A stretch of 64,000 nt of DNA from Saprospiraceae bacterium (GTDB lineage: Bacteria > Bacteroidota > Bacteroidia > Chitinophagales > Saprospiraceae). The notes below the pieces were generated by a model, which was not told where the DNA came from, did not search any database, and saw only the letters and a program-made list of their open reading frames with translations. The position numbers and the translations under genes were made by a program. Below are positions 18,050-28,555 of the stretch, piece by piece; the first letter of the stretch is position 1, and each line of letters opens with the position of its first letter. The stretch spans positions 1 to 64,000 of the forward strand of contig CATQHI010000027.1 of NCBI GenBank assembly GCA_958295895.1, read 5' to 3'.

Positions 18050-19019
18050 CTAAAAGAGCCCCTCGATGACCCGCTCTTCCGTGATACCCTCCGCCTCAGC
18101 CTTGTAGTTGCGCACGATACGGTGGCGCAGCACGTACTTGGCGATGGCCTGTACGTCCTCGATGTCGGGGCTGTACTTACCGTTGATGGCGGCGTGGCAC
18201 TTAGCGCCGAGCACCAGGTACTGACTGGCCCGTGGACCGGCCCCCCAGCTGATGTACTCGTTTACGCTGGTACCCGCACGACTAGTATTGGGGCGCGTCT
18301 TGCCGGTGAGCTTGACGGCGTATTCGAGCACGTTATCGCTGATTGGGATCTTACGGACGAGCTGCTGAAAAAACAGGATCTCCTCGCCACTCAGCACGTG
18401 ATTGACGCTGCTGCGGTCGATGCCGGTCGTTCCCCGCACCACGGCCAGTTCCTCCTCGTAGCTGGGGTAGTCGAGCGGAATGTTGAACATGAAGCGTCGA
18501 GTTTGCGCCTCGGTAGGGGGTAGGTCCCCTCCTGCTCGATGGGGTTCTGGGTGGCGAGTACGAAGAAGGGGGCCGGCAGCTTGTGGCGTACTCCACTCAC
18601 GGTCACGGAGCGTTCCTGCATTGCCTCAGCAGGGCAGCCTGCGTCTTGGGGGGCGTACGGTTGATCTCGTCGGCCAGTACGATATTGGCGAACAGCGGGC
18701 CGGGGTTGAATTCAAAGTGGCGCTCGTCGTTGAGGATTTCCGAGCCGGTGATGTCAGTCGGCATCAGGTCGGGAGTGAACTGAACGCGCTTGAAGTCTAG
18801 GTCCAGCACCTCCGAGATGGTCGATACCAGTAAGGTTTTGGCTAGGCCGGGTACGCCGACCAGCAACGAATGACCATTAGAGAATAGGGAGATCAGGACG
18901 GTTTTAACGACTTCCTGCTGGCCAACGATGACCTTACCGATCTCGGTACGCAGGTCTTGGTAAGCTTGGGCCAGGGCGTCGACGGCCTCGACGTCAGAGG
19001 TAAATGGGGGGGTAGCCAT
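18050..19019 (-). pseudogene. MoxR-family AAA+ ATPase, frameshifted
   Basis: MoxR ATPase, a chaperone-like AAA+ protein usually paired with DUF58/VWA proteins. Starts at the CAT of 19017-19019 ([16 protein letters not shown]). Walker [11 protein letters not shown], Walker [19 protein letters not shown], then sensor-1 region [19 protein letters not shown] in a second frame, and the lid domain ([14 protein letters not shown] ... GASPRASQ-like GPRASQYLVLGAK) in a third. Breaks lie near 18620, just before the expected AMQER, and near 18510. Joined length of about 323 residues is normal. A SET protein follows instead of the usual DUF58 gene. Confidence 0.85.
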
Positions 19020-19086
19020 AGGGGTAAGGTGGTAGTGGTCTAAAAAGGTGTTGGGTGCCGGAATGTTGTGCAGTCGCCCGGCCAGT

Positions 19087-20618
19087 TTACCCCCGGCCCG
19101 CCGAAAAGCTCCGGTAGGCCAGCCGCCCCAGACCCACCGCTCCCAGGATCAGCAGCGCCATGGCCGGAAAACCGCCGAGGGTAGAGATGAGCCGGATCCG
19201 TCCAGCCCGGCAAACGACACCAGCACCCAGGAGGTCGTACCGATCACCATGCCCCAGAGCAGTTTAATTCCCACTGGAGCCTCGGCTGAGTCCGGACCGA
19301 TGTCGTGCATACAAAGCGCGCTCATGGCCGATACGTTAGAGTCTGCCGCCGTGACGTAGGACAGGAACACCAACAGTAAAAACATGACCGCCGTCACCCG
19401 CACCCCTGGCAGCTCCCCCAGCAGGGCGTAGGCTACGGCTTCCGGTCCGCCGGAGGCCAGCGTGGTGGATAGTACCCCACCCGACTGCCCGTCCAGCACC
19501 AGGCCGTACCCCCGAAGGCCACCATCCAGAAGGCCCCGAACAGGGACGTAGCCAGCAGATTCACTTCGATGAAGCGCCGCACCGTATACCCCCGCGCCAG
19601 CCGCCCCAGAAAGAGTGCCGTAATGGGGGCCCAGGCGTACCAGTTGGCCCAGTAAAACGTCGTCCAGGCGTGGCTCCAGTCGGCCGGAATCCCCGGGTCG
19701 ATGCCCAGATTGCGGGGAACAAAGGTTGCCACGAAGTCCGCCGCCGCCCGCCCCGCCAGCCCCAGCGTCTCCCCACAGGTCCCGTGAAGAAGACGAAGAG
19801 GGCCAGCAGAATGAAGCCGATGATATTCCAGTTGGATAGTAGCCGTATCCCCCGTTGCAGGCCACTCGCAGCCGAGAGGCTAAAGGCAATGACGATGGCA
19901 GCGATAAATGCCCCCAACTCGAGCGGGCTTGCACCGGCGGCCCCGCCCACATATCCCGCAAGACCGCCCCGTAGCGCCAGGCTACCCGCCCCGAGCGCCG
20001 CTGCCATCCCCGCCACCAGGGCAAATAGGCAGACCGCATCGATGGCCGCCGCCCCGTGGGTGTGCGCCCCGCTCCCCGAACAGCGGCACCAGCAGGGTAC
20101 TGAGTGAAAAGGGCTCGCGGTGGTTATAAAAGCCGAGGGCGAAGAGCAGTCCGCCGACCGTATAGATGGCGTAGGGCGTGAGCGTCCAGTGCAGAAAGAG
20201 CGTGGAAAGGGCAAACACGGCCGGCTCCCCCACCCCCCGCCGGCGGCGGCGCACTCACGTGGTACACCGGCTCGGCGATACCCCAGAAAAGAATGCCGGT
20301 AGCGATGGTGGTACAGGCCGTAATGGCAAACCAACGCCAGGGCGAAAGTAGCCGCTCGGCCCCTACCCCACCGATCACGGTACGTCCCAGGGGGCTCAGG
20401 TACACCACCCCGAGTAGCACCAAGAAAGCACTGCACGACCAGGAGAATAGCCAGTCGAAGTGCTGTAGGATCCAGTCACTGGCCCCGCGGGCGTAGGCGA
20501 TGAGTTCGAGCGGATCACGCAGGGCCAGCACGGCGCACAGCAGCAGGGGCAGTAGGGGCGGCAGGAGCACGCCGTAGCGGATGCGGGCGGGGGCTATTCG
20601 GCACAGTCCCAGGTCCAT
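19087..20618 (-). pseudogene. BCCT-family (betaine/choline/carnitine) transporter, many frameshifts
   Basis: Multi-helix secondary transporter of the BCCT family, broken into at least five frames. Conserved segments in order: TIATGILFWGIAEPVYH (BCCT helix 3 signature), LFLHWTLTPYAIYT, the amphipathic IAFSLSAASGLQRGIRLLSN, WTTFYWANWYAWAPITALFLG (the Trp-rich substrate box), FLSYVTAADSNVSAMSAL, and a C-terminal [19 protein letters not shown] ending at TAA 19089-19087. Breaks sit at G/C runs. Order and content are complete for the family, so the indels may be sequencing errors. Start is approximate; the 5' end overlaps the end of the VanX gene. Family members import glycine betaine or choline with Na+ or H+. 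Confidence 0.8.
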
Positions 20619-21283
20619 TCGCTCAGCGGGTAGCGCGGCCCGGTGAAGTTGAAGTGCCACCATTCGGTGCGGATCGTGGCAAAGCCGTAGCGGAGGAGCA
20701 CGTCCTGGAGGATGGCCCGGTTTTGCAGCACGTCGGCCGGCAGGTCGGTGGTGGTGGTGTAGGCCGCCTCGCCGAAAAAGTCATAGGGGGGTACCCATAT
20801 CCAGTTCCACGCCGGTGTCCAGGTTGATGAGGGTGAGGTCGGCAGCAGCCCGCGGCTGTGCAGGCTACCGCGTTTGGGGTTGGCCACGTAGCGGGCATCC
20901 GGCAGTACGTCCCAGAGCCGCTGCTGGTAGGGGCCGGGGCGGTAGCAGTCGTACAGCTTGAGGCCGAGGCCGCGGGCAGTGAGTTCTTGCTGGGCGTCGG
21001 CTAGGGCCCTGGCTACCTTGGGACGATAAAAGCAGCGACCGCAGTCGTAGATCTTGCGCTCCATGAAGTTGTCCGTAGTCGCGTAGCGCAGCTCGAGCGC
21101 GATGGTAGAATCCAGCCGGATGAGCTCGGTCCACTCCGTCGTATCGTAATCGGGTGGCGGGGCGAGCAGCTCCACGGCCACCACCGGCGGGTGATCGGAA
21201 AGGCTGCCTGCAGCACGGTACGCTGCTCCGGGGCGGGGGCCGCAGGTGCAAACGAACAGGAAGAGCAGGGCGAATCGGTACAC
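20594..21283 (-). CDS. D-alanyl-D-alanine dipeptidase (VanX/DdpX family) with two compensating frameshifts
   Basis: Zinc dipeptidase of the M15D family, probably exported (hydrophobic N-terminus from GTG at 21283). Family blocks: LELRYATTDNFM, YDCYRPGPYQQRLWD, GSLHSRG and EWWHFNF (catalytic Glu and zinc His). The reading frame stays open, but between about 20860 and 20796 it runs out of phase: the other frame gives AADLTLINLDTGVELDMGT, exactly the zinc-ligand segment expected after GSLHSRG. A missing base near CGCGGGCT and an extra C in a six-C run explain this. The protein as written would lack the ligand Asp. In non-pathogens such enzymes recycle peptidoglycan peptides. Confidence 0.85.
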   Translation of the reverse strand: MYRFALLFLFVCTCGPRPGAAYRAAGSLSDHPPVVAVELLAPPPDYDTTEWTELIRLDSTIALELRYATTDNFMERKIYDCGRCFYRPKVARALADAQQELTARGLGLKLYDCYRPGPYQQRLWDVLPDARYVANPKRGSLHSRGLLPTSPSSTWTPAWNWIWVPPYDFFGEAAYTTTTDLPADVLQNRAILQDVLLRYGFATIRTEWWHFNFTGPRYPLSEWTWDCAE

Positions 21284-21321
21284 GGGGTCAAATTAAGGTG
21301 CGGCGTGTACTTTGTCGTCCC

Positions 21322-22925
21322 ATGGCTCACGACGCAGGCTCCCCGGATACGCTCCGCCCCCTTCTCTTCCTGGGGCTTACTACTCGGTAGCGCGGCCGGC
21401 TACCTGTATTTTTTACCGACGAGGAGGTGCACTGGCTGGCCTTCGGTAGCATGGCCATGTTTTACGCCCTGGTATACTATATCGGGGCACGGGCAGCCGG
21501 TAAGCGGCGGGCGGAGGACAACGATGCCGACGGCATGATGCTCGCCGGCCGTAACCTGCCCCTCTTCGTGGCGATCTGCACCATGAGTGCCACCTGGGTG
21601 GGTGGGGGCTTCATCAACGGTACGGCGGAGTACACGGCCACTCAGGGGCTGGTGTGGGTACAGGCACCGTGGGGCTACGCGCTTTCGCTGGTCGTGGGTG
21701 GACTGTTCTTTGCCCGCACGATGCGACGCCGACGCTACCGCACGATGCTCGACCCGCTGACGGAGCGCTACGGCACTCGCCTGACCGCCGTATTGTTCCT
21801 GCCGGCCCTGACCGGGGAGCTGTTCTGGACGGCCGCGATCCTGACCGCCCTGGGGGCCACCTTCGGCACGGTACTGGGGATTGATTTGGAAACGGCCATC
21901 TTGCTTTCGGCTGCCATTGCTGTAGCCTACACCGCTCTGGGGGGGCTCTGGGCCGTGGCGATGACGGATGTGGTACAGCTGTTGATCCTGCTGTTCGGTC
22001 TTGCGCTGATCGTGCCCTTTGCCCTGTCATTCACCGGGGGACTGGCGGCTACCTACGCGGCCTATACGGCGAAGTTTGGGGCGGCGGCCAGCCTCTTTCC
22101 CTCCCGGGAGGCCCTGGGTACAAGCTACTGGACCTGGTGGGACTACGCGCTGCTGCTCGTCTTCGGGGGCATCCCTGGCAGGTGTACTTTCAACGGGTGC
22201 TGGCGGCGCGCGACGAGGGTACGGCCGTGGGGCTCAGCTTGATCGCCGGCGTGGTATGCCTGCTAGCGGCCGTGGCACCGGTGCTGATCGGGATGGTCTC
22301 GGCTACGGTCGATTGGTCGGCCCTGGCGGTGGGCCCGCCGCCGGACGCTAGCGCTACCCTACCCTGGGCGGTGCGCTACCTTACCAATCCGGTTAGTAGC
22401 GGTAATCGGATTGGGGCGGTAGCGGCGGCCGTAATGTCGAGCGTAGACAGCAGCGTACTGAGTGCCAGTAGCATGGGGGTGTGGAATGTGTACCGGCCAC
22501 TGGTCGATCCGGGGCTACCGGACGGTAAGCTGGCCAGGTTCATCCAGCGTACAATCTGGATCGTGGGCACGGCCGCTACCCTGATCGCTTTTCAGGTAAA
22601 GAGCGTATATGCCCTGTGGTTCCTCTGCTCGGACTTCGTGTACTGTCTACTGTTTCCGGCCCTGGTCTGTGCGCTATTCGACCGGCGGGCGAATGGCTAC
22701 GGGGCGTTAGCCGGCTTTCTACTCGCGGCCTTTCTACGCTTCGGTGGGGGTGATGAGACGCTGGGGCTGCCGGCCTACCTGCCCTACCCGGCAGATTTCC
22801 CCTTTCGTACGCTGGCAATGGTAAGCGGTTTGGTTGCAATCCTGGGAGTTTCACGGCTGTCGCCACAGCCGGGGCGGCTAGGCGAAAAAACCCGGACAAG
22901 CGAAAGCCTGTCCGGGTCGAAATGA
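21322..22925 (+). pseudogene. Sodium:solute symporter resembling the CHT1 (SLC5A7) choline transporter, frameshifted
   Basis: SSS-family symporter with striking resemblance to animal high-affinity choline transporters: TMSATWVGGGFINGTAEYTA, APWGYALSLVVGGLFFA, YRTMLDPLTERYG, FLPALTGELFWTAAI, VAMTDVVQLLILLFGL, GGIP/WQVYFQRVL, AAVMSSVDSSVLSASSM and FPFRTLAMV. Frame changes occur at about 21375-21425 (two) and near 22179, inside GGIPWQ; conserved motifs continue across each. Start ATG 21322 (MAHDAG) is tentative. The last 15 or so codons lie on the terminator of the opposite-strand small RNA. Likely role is Na+-coupled choline or related quaternary-amine uptake (inference from similarity). Confidence 0.85.
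22885..22916 (-). terminator. Intrinsic terminator of the minus-strand small RNA
   Basis: On the minus strand: CCCGGACA, loop GGCTTTCGCT, TGTCCGGG, then TTTTTT. Nothing on the plus strand follows with a T-run, so it acts on a minus-strand transcript. Confidence 0.85.
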
Positions 22926-23113
22926 AAATGTGTAAGTCACAGTGTCGAATACAATACTCGTGTTACGGTAATCCAGTGCGTGTGAAAATGGGTGTTCCCA
23001 ACGTATGAAAAGCGGCTCCCCACGTCCCGGGAGCCCAAATCAAAACCCTAGCTCAATTCCAGTTATCGGTAGCTGGCCCTGCCCCATCGGGCGGTAGGGC
23101 CGCTAGCGTAGTT
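22885..23113 (-). ncRNA. Candidate structured small RNA (about 228 nt) with own promoter and terminator
   Basis: Bounded by a TAnnTTTG promoter (23120-23146) and a strong terminator. No protein frame. Inside are several hairpins on the minus strand: GCCC-GATG-GGGC within GCCCT...AGGGC near the 5' end, GGCTCCC-GGGACGT-GGGGAGCC in the middle, and an unpaired, A/T-richer 3' half containing ACGTTGGGAACACCC. Length and isolated position resemble 6S RNA of Bacteroidota, but I cannot match it to the known consensus. rnpB, SRP RNA and tmRNA hallmarks are absent. Confidence 0.55.
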
Positions 23114-23304
23114 CGCCCGCAAAACTACTAGGCCCACGCCCCCAAACTGGTATTAAGTCAGGGAGGGACCGTAATGATTCTGGGAAGGGGGGATTTATTC
23201 CAGGGAAGGGCACCACAGCAGGCAGTCGCTTGTGCAGTCTTGGTAGCCCCGTTTCATATCCTTTCGGTAGCTACGCTATCTTTAGTGCCGAATATCCGAC
23301 CTGC
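22926..23304. other. 379-bp intergenic region
   Basis: Contains most of the minus-strand small RNA and its promoter; the remainder (about 23150-23304) shows no convincing gene before the sensor-kinase start. Confidence 0.6.
23120..23146 (-). promoter_or_regulatory. Promoter of the minus-strand small RNA
   Basis: On the minus strand: TTTG (23146-23143), 15 nt, TAGTTTTG (23127-23120), matching the Bacteroidota TTTG/TAnnTTTG pattern with the same spacing as the promoter at 5690-5716. Confidence 0.55.
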
Positions 23305-25176
23305 ATGCGGCTACGTTTTCCTTTGCTGTGGATGCTACTGGGGCTAGCTAGTTATTCCTCCGGTCCCAACACGCCACAGTTGCGGATAGCCTACTCAACC
23401 GTGCGCTGTACTTCACCGTCGTGCAGCTGGACAGCGTGCGTGATATTTCCCGGGAGGCCCCTACGGTGGGCAGCGCAGGGGAGTGACTCTTTGTACTGGC
23501 GGAAGCCAACGAGCTCGTCGGTGACTACTACGCAGAAATGGCGGCTTCGGATTCAGTGGTTCGCTACCTGGGCGAGCCGAGCAAATCTATGCTCGCGACA
23601 CTAGCCGCTTCGCTACCTACTACGCCCTGAGTGCGCGGGCTGCGATCGCCCAGGCCCGCGGGGACGACCCCAGTGCTCTACGCATCAGCCTGGAGCTCCT
23701 GGAAGAATGCCGACGCCTCCACGATGATACGTGCATGGCCGACGCCTACTGGCAGGGTGGGCCTCCGCCTTCTACTACCAGGATCTGCACCACGAGGCGG
23801 CCAAGTACACTATCGGGCCTGGGGGTGGCTGAAGAAGAACCGCGACACCCTGGCCTACGCCGATGGACTCATTGATTACAGCGAATCCCTGCGTAAGCAG
23901 GGCTGACTTCCAGGGAGCTCAGGCCGTGCTGGTGGAGGCCCGCAATCTACTCCTGCCCTTCGAGGCCCCCGTGCTCACACACCAAGTTATACCTTCAGGC
24001 GGGGGCTAACCACCTAGCCAGCGGAGACCTCGAGCTAGCCGAACCCAGTCTGCGCACCAGCCTCCAACTGGCTACCCGTAGCGGTGCGCACCTTGCCGAG
24101 GCCTCTGCCCTGGGCTATCTCGGTCAGCTGTACCTCTCCCGGGCCGACTACCCCGCCGCGGTAGGCTACCTGCGCCAAAGTCTGACGCGGCCGGTACGGG
24201 AAACGGACCAACGCTACCTCAACGAACAGCAGCGTTACCTGGCGGATGGCTTTGCCGGGCTGGGTCGCTACGATAGTTGCCTACCACTACAGCAGCATGG
24301 CAGAGCGCAACTACCGACTGGGGGTACAACAGGATCACGCCCAGCAACTGGCCGCCCTACAGGTAAACTTCGATACCGCCGAGCAGGAGCGGCAGATTCA
24401 GGAGCAACGTGCCCCTCCTGCGCTGGCAGCGCAAGCAACTCTACGGGTTGATCGGCGTGGCCCTACTCCTGCTTACCCTCGGTATTCTTCTCACCCTACT
24501 GGCGCGCCGGTTGCGCCACCGCAACAATGAGAATCTCCGGCTCGTGGCCCAAAAAGAGACCCTCATCGGGGAGATTCACCACCGCGTCAAAAATAACCTG
24601 CAGGTAATTTCCAGCCTGCTTCAGCTACAGATCAGGGGACTACAGTCCGGTGACGAACGCGCTCGCTCCGCCCTGCTCGAAAGTCAGGCCCGCGTGGAGG
24701 CCATGGGCCTCATTCACCAGCGCCTCTACCAAGAAGGGCGAGACTTCAACCAGGTGCATATGCCCGATTACCTGCAGGAACTCGGCATTACCCTTCTGGA
24801 CGCCTACCGTCTGCATCAGCGCGTGCGGCTAGTCTTCGACGTGGAGGATACTACGCTAGACGTGGACGTGGCCATCCCCGTAGGGCTCATCGTCAATGAG
24901 CTCATCACGAATTCCCTCAAGCATGCCTTTCCCCAGGCGGCGAGTGGCAACATCTACATCCGCCTACGGCAACTCTCCGAAGAGGTCCTGCTGCAGATCA
25001 GTGACGATGGCGTAGGCCTATCGCCCGCCGCACGGCACCACCAGGAGGTTTCCTTTGGTACTAACCTCATTACGCTACTGAGTAAGAAACTACACGGTAC
25101 GGTGCGGACTCTTACGGCGGAGAGCTACGGCACCGAAATTCGCTTTCCCTACCCCGCTGCCGTCACAGGTTATTGA
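23305..25176 (+). pseudogene. TPR-type sensor histidine kinase (HisKA_2), N-terminal half frameshifted
   Basis: Membrane sensor kinase. Signal-like start MRLRFPLLWMLLGLAS; then a helical TPR-like region seen in pieces in different frames (LGQLYLSRADYPAAVGYLRQ, ANELVGDYYAEMAASDSVV); a single transmembrane helix (LYGLIGVALLLLTLGILLTLL, about 24435-24500); a HisKA_2 dimerisation domain with the phospho-accepting H in GEIHHRVKNNLQVISSLLQL; and a HATPase_c domain (IVNELITNSLKHAF N-box, DDGVG G1 box). The part from 24409 to the stop is one intact frame. At least five frame changes precede it. Converges with the response-regulator gene, overlapping by 14 bp, and presumably phosphorylates it. Confidence 0.82.
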
Positions 25177-25923
25177 TGCGGGCCATCAACTCACTACGCT
25201 TCGAGCGACTCACGGGCAGCTGCTTATCTCCCACAAATAGGTAGAGCTCTCCGATGCTAGTCACCCGCCTGTAAATTCACCAGGTAAGACCGGTGACAAC
25301 GAAAGAAGGGGGCCTCCTGTGGTAATAGCTTTCCGAAGCGCTTGAGCGTCTTGGTCACCAGGTACTTCTGGCTGCGCGTGCACACCCAACAGTAATAGTC
25401 GTCAGCCTCCACCCACAGGATATCCTTGAGCATGATACGGGCCAGGCGTTCCTTTACCCTGATAAACAGTCGATCCTGAAAAAGCATGGCCGATTCCCCG
25501 CGGGGAAAGTCCGGTAGCGCAGTCAGGGTAGCGGGGCTTGCACGTGCGGCGGCGGAACTACGGAGCGCGAGTTCGATCGCAAAGGTGAGGTCCCGCCCCC
25601 GGAAGGGTTTAGACAAAAACGCGCTGGGCTCCGCCTCCCGGGCTCGACGAAAGGTAGCATCGTCGCTATTACTCGTCAAAAAGATCAGCGGAATATCGTA
25701 CTCCGACCGGACGCGCATTGCCGTCTCCACCCCATCGAGCAGTCCGGCGAGTTGCACGTCCATCAGGATTAAATCAGGGGGAGACTGCCCGTACCCACTG
25801 AAGCGCGGCCTCGCCGGTATCCAGGCTACCTACCACGGTGTAACCGAGCTGTTCAAGTCGGTCCTGCAGATCGGCGGCGATGATGGGCTCGTCCTCCACG
25901 ATCAGGATACGCGTGTTCGGCAT
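25163..25923 (-). pseudogene. LytTR-type response regulator, two frameshifts
   Basis: Receiver plus LytTR DNA-binding regulator, about 253 residues when joined. Receiver: ILIVEDEPIIAADLQDRL (acidic pocket), phospho-acceptor D in LILMDVQL, T/S in FLTSNSD and the lysine in LSKPF. LytTR domain about 140-253: RLARIMLKDILWVEADDYYC ... FFRCHRSYLVNL, completed in another frame by SIGELYLFVGDKQLPVSRSK and ending at TGA 25165-25163. Breaks at a C run (about 25786) and at about 25258, each after fully conserved sequence. Likely partner of the adjacent kinase. Confidence 0.85.
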
Positions 25924-25950
25924 GGGCTAAAAGTACACTACCCCACTCGC

Positions 25951-27159
25951 TTACGCTCGCCCGATCAAGTAGCCGCCCGTCCAGGCCGCCTGAAAATTAA
26001 AGCCCCCCGTGATCGCGTCGATATCCAGTACCTCGCCGGCCAGGTAGAGGCTCGGATGCACCCGGGACTGGAAGGTACGAAAGTCGATCTCCCGCAGGTC
26101 CACTCCACCGGCCGTCGTAAACTCCTCCTTGTTGGTAGCTTTACCGTCTACGCAGTAGCGGCTGTCCGTCAGGGTGCTCCCCAGGGCCAGCAACTCCCGC
26201 TTACTTACCTGCGCCCACTGCGTAGCGGCATCCACTGCGGCCACGCTCAGCAGATTACTGCCATAAGCGTTGCGGTAGGCCAAACTGCGCCAGCGTTCCT
26301 AGCTGCTTACGGGCTAGCTCCCGCTTGAGGACTCTGAGCTCCTCGCCTACCTCCTGCGCCCGCCGGGCCACCCAGTTCACTCCGATATCGAAGGCGTACT
26401 TCCGGGGGTGAAGCTCCCGTGCCCCCCAGGCACTCAGCCGCAGTACGGCCGGCCCACTCAGCCCCTTATGGTGTGATCAGTAGCGGCCCTTCCGCCTGCA
26501 ATTTATCCCGGCGACGTTGCAGTTGCGCCCACGGCAGACTTACCCCGGCTAGCTCCGTCAAACGCGGCTCGTCAATATTGAAGGCAAACAGCGAGGGTAC
26601 GGGATCGACGATTGCCCAGTTCGGCCAGTAGCTTCCACACGGCCGGGTTGCTGCCCGTGGTCACCACCAGGCGTTCTGCTTCGTAAGCCTGCCCGTCAAC
26701 GTACACCGTCCAGGAGGCAGCGGGCGGGCGCGCAGGTGCAAGCAGTCGGGTCACCCGGGCTCCGGTAAGGACCCGTACTCCCAGTCGCTTTGCCTCCCCC
26801 CACAGACAGTCGATAATGGTCTGGGAGCTATCCGAAACGGGAAACACCCGGCCGTCCTCCTCGATTTTGAGCTCCACCCCACGCTCCGCGAACCAGGCCA
26901 TGGTATCCCCGCAGGCGAAGCTGTGGAAGGGTCCTAGCAGCTCCCTACCGCCACGGGGATAATACTTGACAAGCTCGCGCGGCTCCCAGCAGGCATGGGT
27001 CACGTTGCAGCGGCCCCCACCACTGATGCGTACCTTCTGTAGGACCGACTTGCCCCGCTCCAGCAGCACGATCTGTTCGCCGGGGTGAGCCTTGGCTAGC
27101 GCAATGGCGGAGAAAAAGCCGGCCGCGCCCCCGCCGACGATGATTGTGCGTCGACTCAT
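25951..27159 (-). pseudogene. HI0933/YhiN family FAD-dependent oxidoreductase, frameshifted
   Basis: Flavoprotein of the HI0933 family. Begins MSRRTIIVGGGAAGFFSAIA (Rossmann GGGAAG for FAD) and continues LERGKSVLQKVRISGGGRCN, the family signature, then VVTTGSNPAVW. The middle lies in other frames (PVPSLFAFNIDEPRLTELAG; LSGPAVLRLSAWGARELH) and the C-terminus in the 25951-26283 frame (TTAGGVDLREID ... LYLAGEVLDIDAITGGFNFQ), the second FAD-contact block. Breaks near 26610, 26475 and 26285. The start overlaps the MATE stop (ATGA), so the two are co-transcribed. Reaction unknown; some relatives act on RNA or reduce flavin-bound substrates. Confidence 0.85.
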
Positions 27160-28538
27160 ATCTCCTTGGTTTTCCAGGTTCCCCGTCGGAACAAGATCAG
27201 CGCGAGTATAGCCAGTGTGATCTCCGCCACCACCGTCGCCGAAATCACCCCCTGCACCGCATAGCCCAGGTGTACGGCCAGGTAATAACTCAGGGGAATA
27301 CCCAGTACCCACTGGCACAGGAAATTGAGCACCGTAGGGGTAAATGTGTCGCCCGCTCCGTTGAACGCCTGCACCGGAATAAGTCCTAGCCCAAAGAAGA
27401 CGTAGCCCAGCGCGAACACCCGTAGCGCATCGATGCCGTAGTCCACTGCCTCGGTGTCGTTCGTGAAGGATTGCACCAGCGGCCCCGCCAGGAGGTAGTA
27501 GCCTACGGAGAGAAGGGCCAGATAGACACAGGTGATGCGCAGTGTCCACCATACCCCGGATTCCGCACGTTCGGCCTGCCTGGCACCAAGATTCTGCCCT
27601 ACGAAGGTTGCCGCTGCGTTGGAAAGCCCCCAGGCCGGTAGGAGCGTGAAGAGAATGAGCCGAATGCTGACCGTGTACCCCGCTACGGCCGCCGCCCCAA
27701 AACTAGCTACGATCCGCGCCAGAAAGATCCAGCAGGCGGAGTTGATGAGGTACTGAAATGCTCCGTTGCCCGCGATCCTGAGTATGCGTACCTGCATCGC
27801 CAAATCAATGGCCCAGCGCGTAGTACGTAGCCGGACCACCGAGCGACCGGAGTAGAGGATGTAGAGTTGGTAGGCCACCCCCGTGCCCCGCCCGATCGTA
27901 GTAGCGATGGCGGCTCCCTCCACCCCAAAGCCCGGCACCGGCCCCAGGCCGAATATCAATACCGGATCGAGGACGATATTGATGCCATTGGCAACCCACA
28001 GCACCCGCATGGCCGTAGCGGCCTCTCCCGCCCCACGAAACACCCCGTTGAGTAGAAACAGGAGCATGATGATGCCGTTACCGGCGAACAGAATACGGGT
28101 GTAGCCCACCCCTGCGGCGACTACCTCAGGGCCGGCTCCCATCAGGCGCAGCAGATCGCCCGCGTAGAAGTAAGCCGGCACGGCAATGATGAGGCTAATC
28201 AGTACGGTGAGGGCGATGGACTGTCCGGCCGCCCGGCTTGCCAGCGCGGGATTCTTCTCGCCGATAAAGCGCGCGATGAGCGCCATGGGGGCTACGCTAA
28301 GCCCCACGCCTAGTGCATAGACGAGGGTCATCATCACCTCCGTAAGGCCGACCGTAGTGAGCGCTGCCACTCCGATACGGCCTACGAAGAAGGCATCGAC
28401 AAGGGCGAAGATGCTCTCCATGGCCATTTCCAGCATCATGGGGATGGCCAGCAGTACGATAGCGCGGCGCACGCTGCCCCGGGTGTAGTCGTAGGCATCT
28501 CCCCGAACGGCGGATCGCACTAGCTGCCAGATCTTCAT
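27156..28538 (-). CDS. MATE family efflux transporter
   Basis: Multidrug and toxin extrusion family antiporter, 460 residues from MKIWQLV; upstream codons read through the secY terminator and are excluded. Twelve hydrophobic helices in two halves, with IVLLAIPMMLEMAMESIFAL and VDAFFVGRIGVAALTTVGL at the N-terminus, typical of the NorM/DinF clan. Substrate and coupling ion unknown. Its stop overlaps the flavoprotein start by ATGA. It is separated from secY by a strong terminator, so it needs its own promoter or read-through. Confidence 0.92.
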   Translation of the reverse strand: MKIWQLVRSAVRGDAYDYTRGSVRRAIVLLAIPMMLEMAMESIFALVDAFFVGRIGVAALTTVGLTEVMMTLVYALGVGLSVAPMALIARFIGEKNPALASRAAGQSIALTVLISLIIAVPAYFYAGDLLRLMGAGPEVVAAGVGYTRILFAGNGIIMLLFLLNGVFRGAGEAATAMRVLWVANGINIVLDPVLIFGLGPVPGFGVEGAAIATTIGRGTGVAYQLYILYSGRSVVRLRTTRWAIDLAMQVRILRIAGNGAFQYLINSACWIFLARIVASFGAAAVAGYTVSIRLILFTLLPAWGLSNAAATFVGQNLGARQAERAESGVWWTLRITCVYLALLSVGYYLLAGPLVQSFTNDTEAVDYGIDALRVFALGYVFFGLGLIPVQAFNGAGDTFTPTVLNFLCQWVLGIPLSYYLAVHLGYAVQGVISATVVAEITLAILALILFRRGTWKTKEI

Positions 28539-28555
28539 GGTCGCGGGGGGTGAGC

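Noticed and set aside
22885-23113. RNase P RNA, SRP RNA or tmRNA identity for the small RNA
   Set aside because: None of the conserved cores (rnpB P4 region, SRP GGAAG/GCAGCC loop, tmRNA tRNA-like ends) could be seen.
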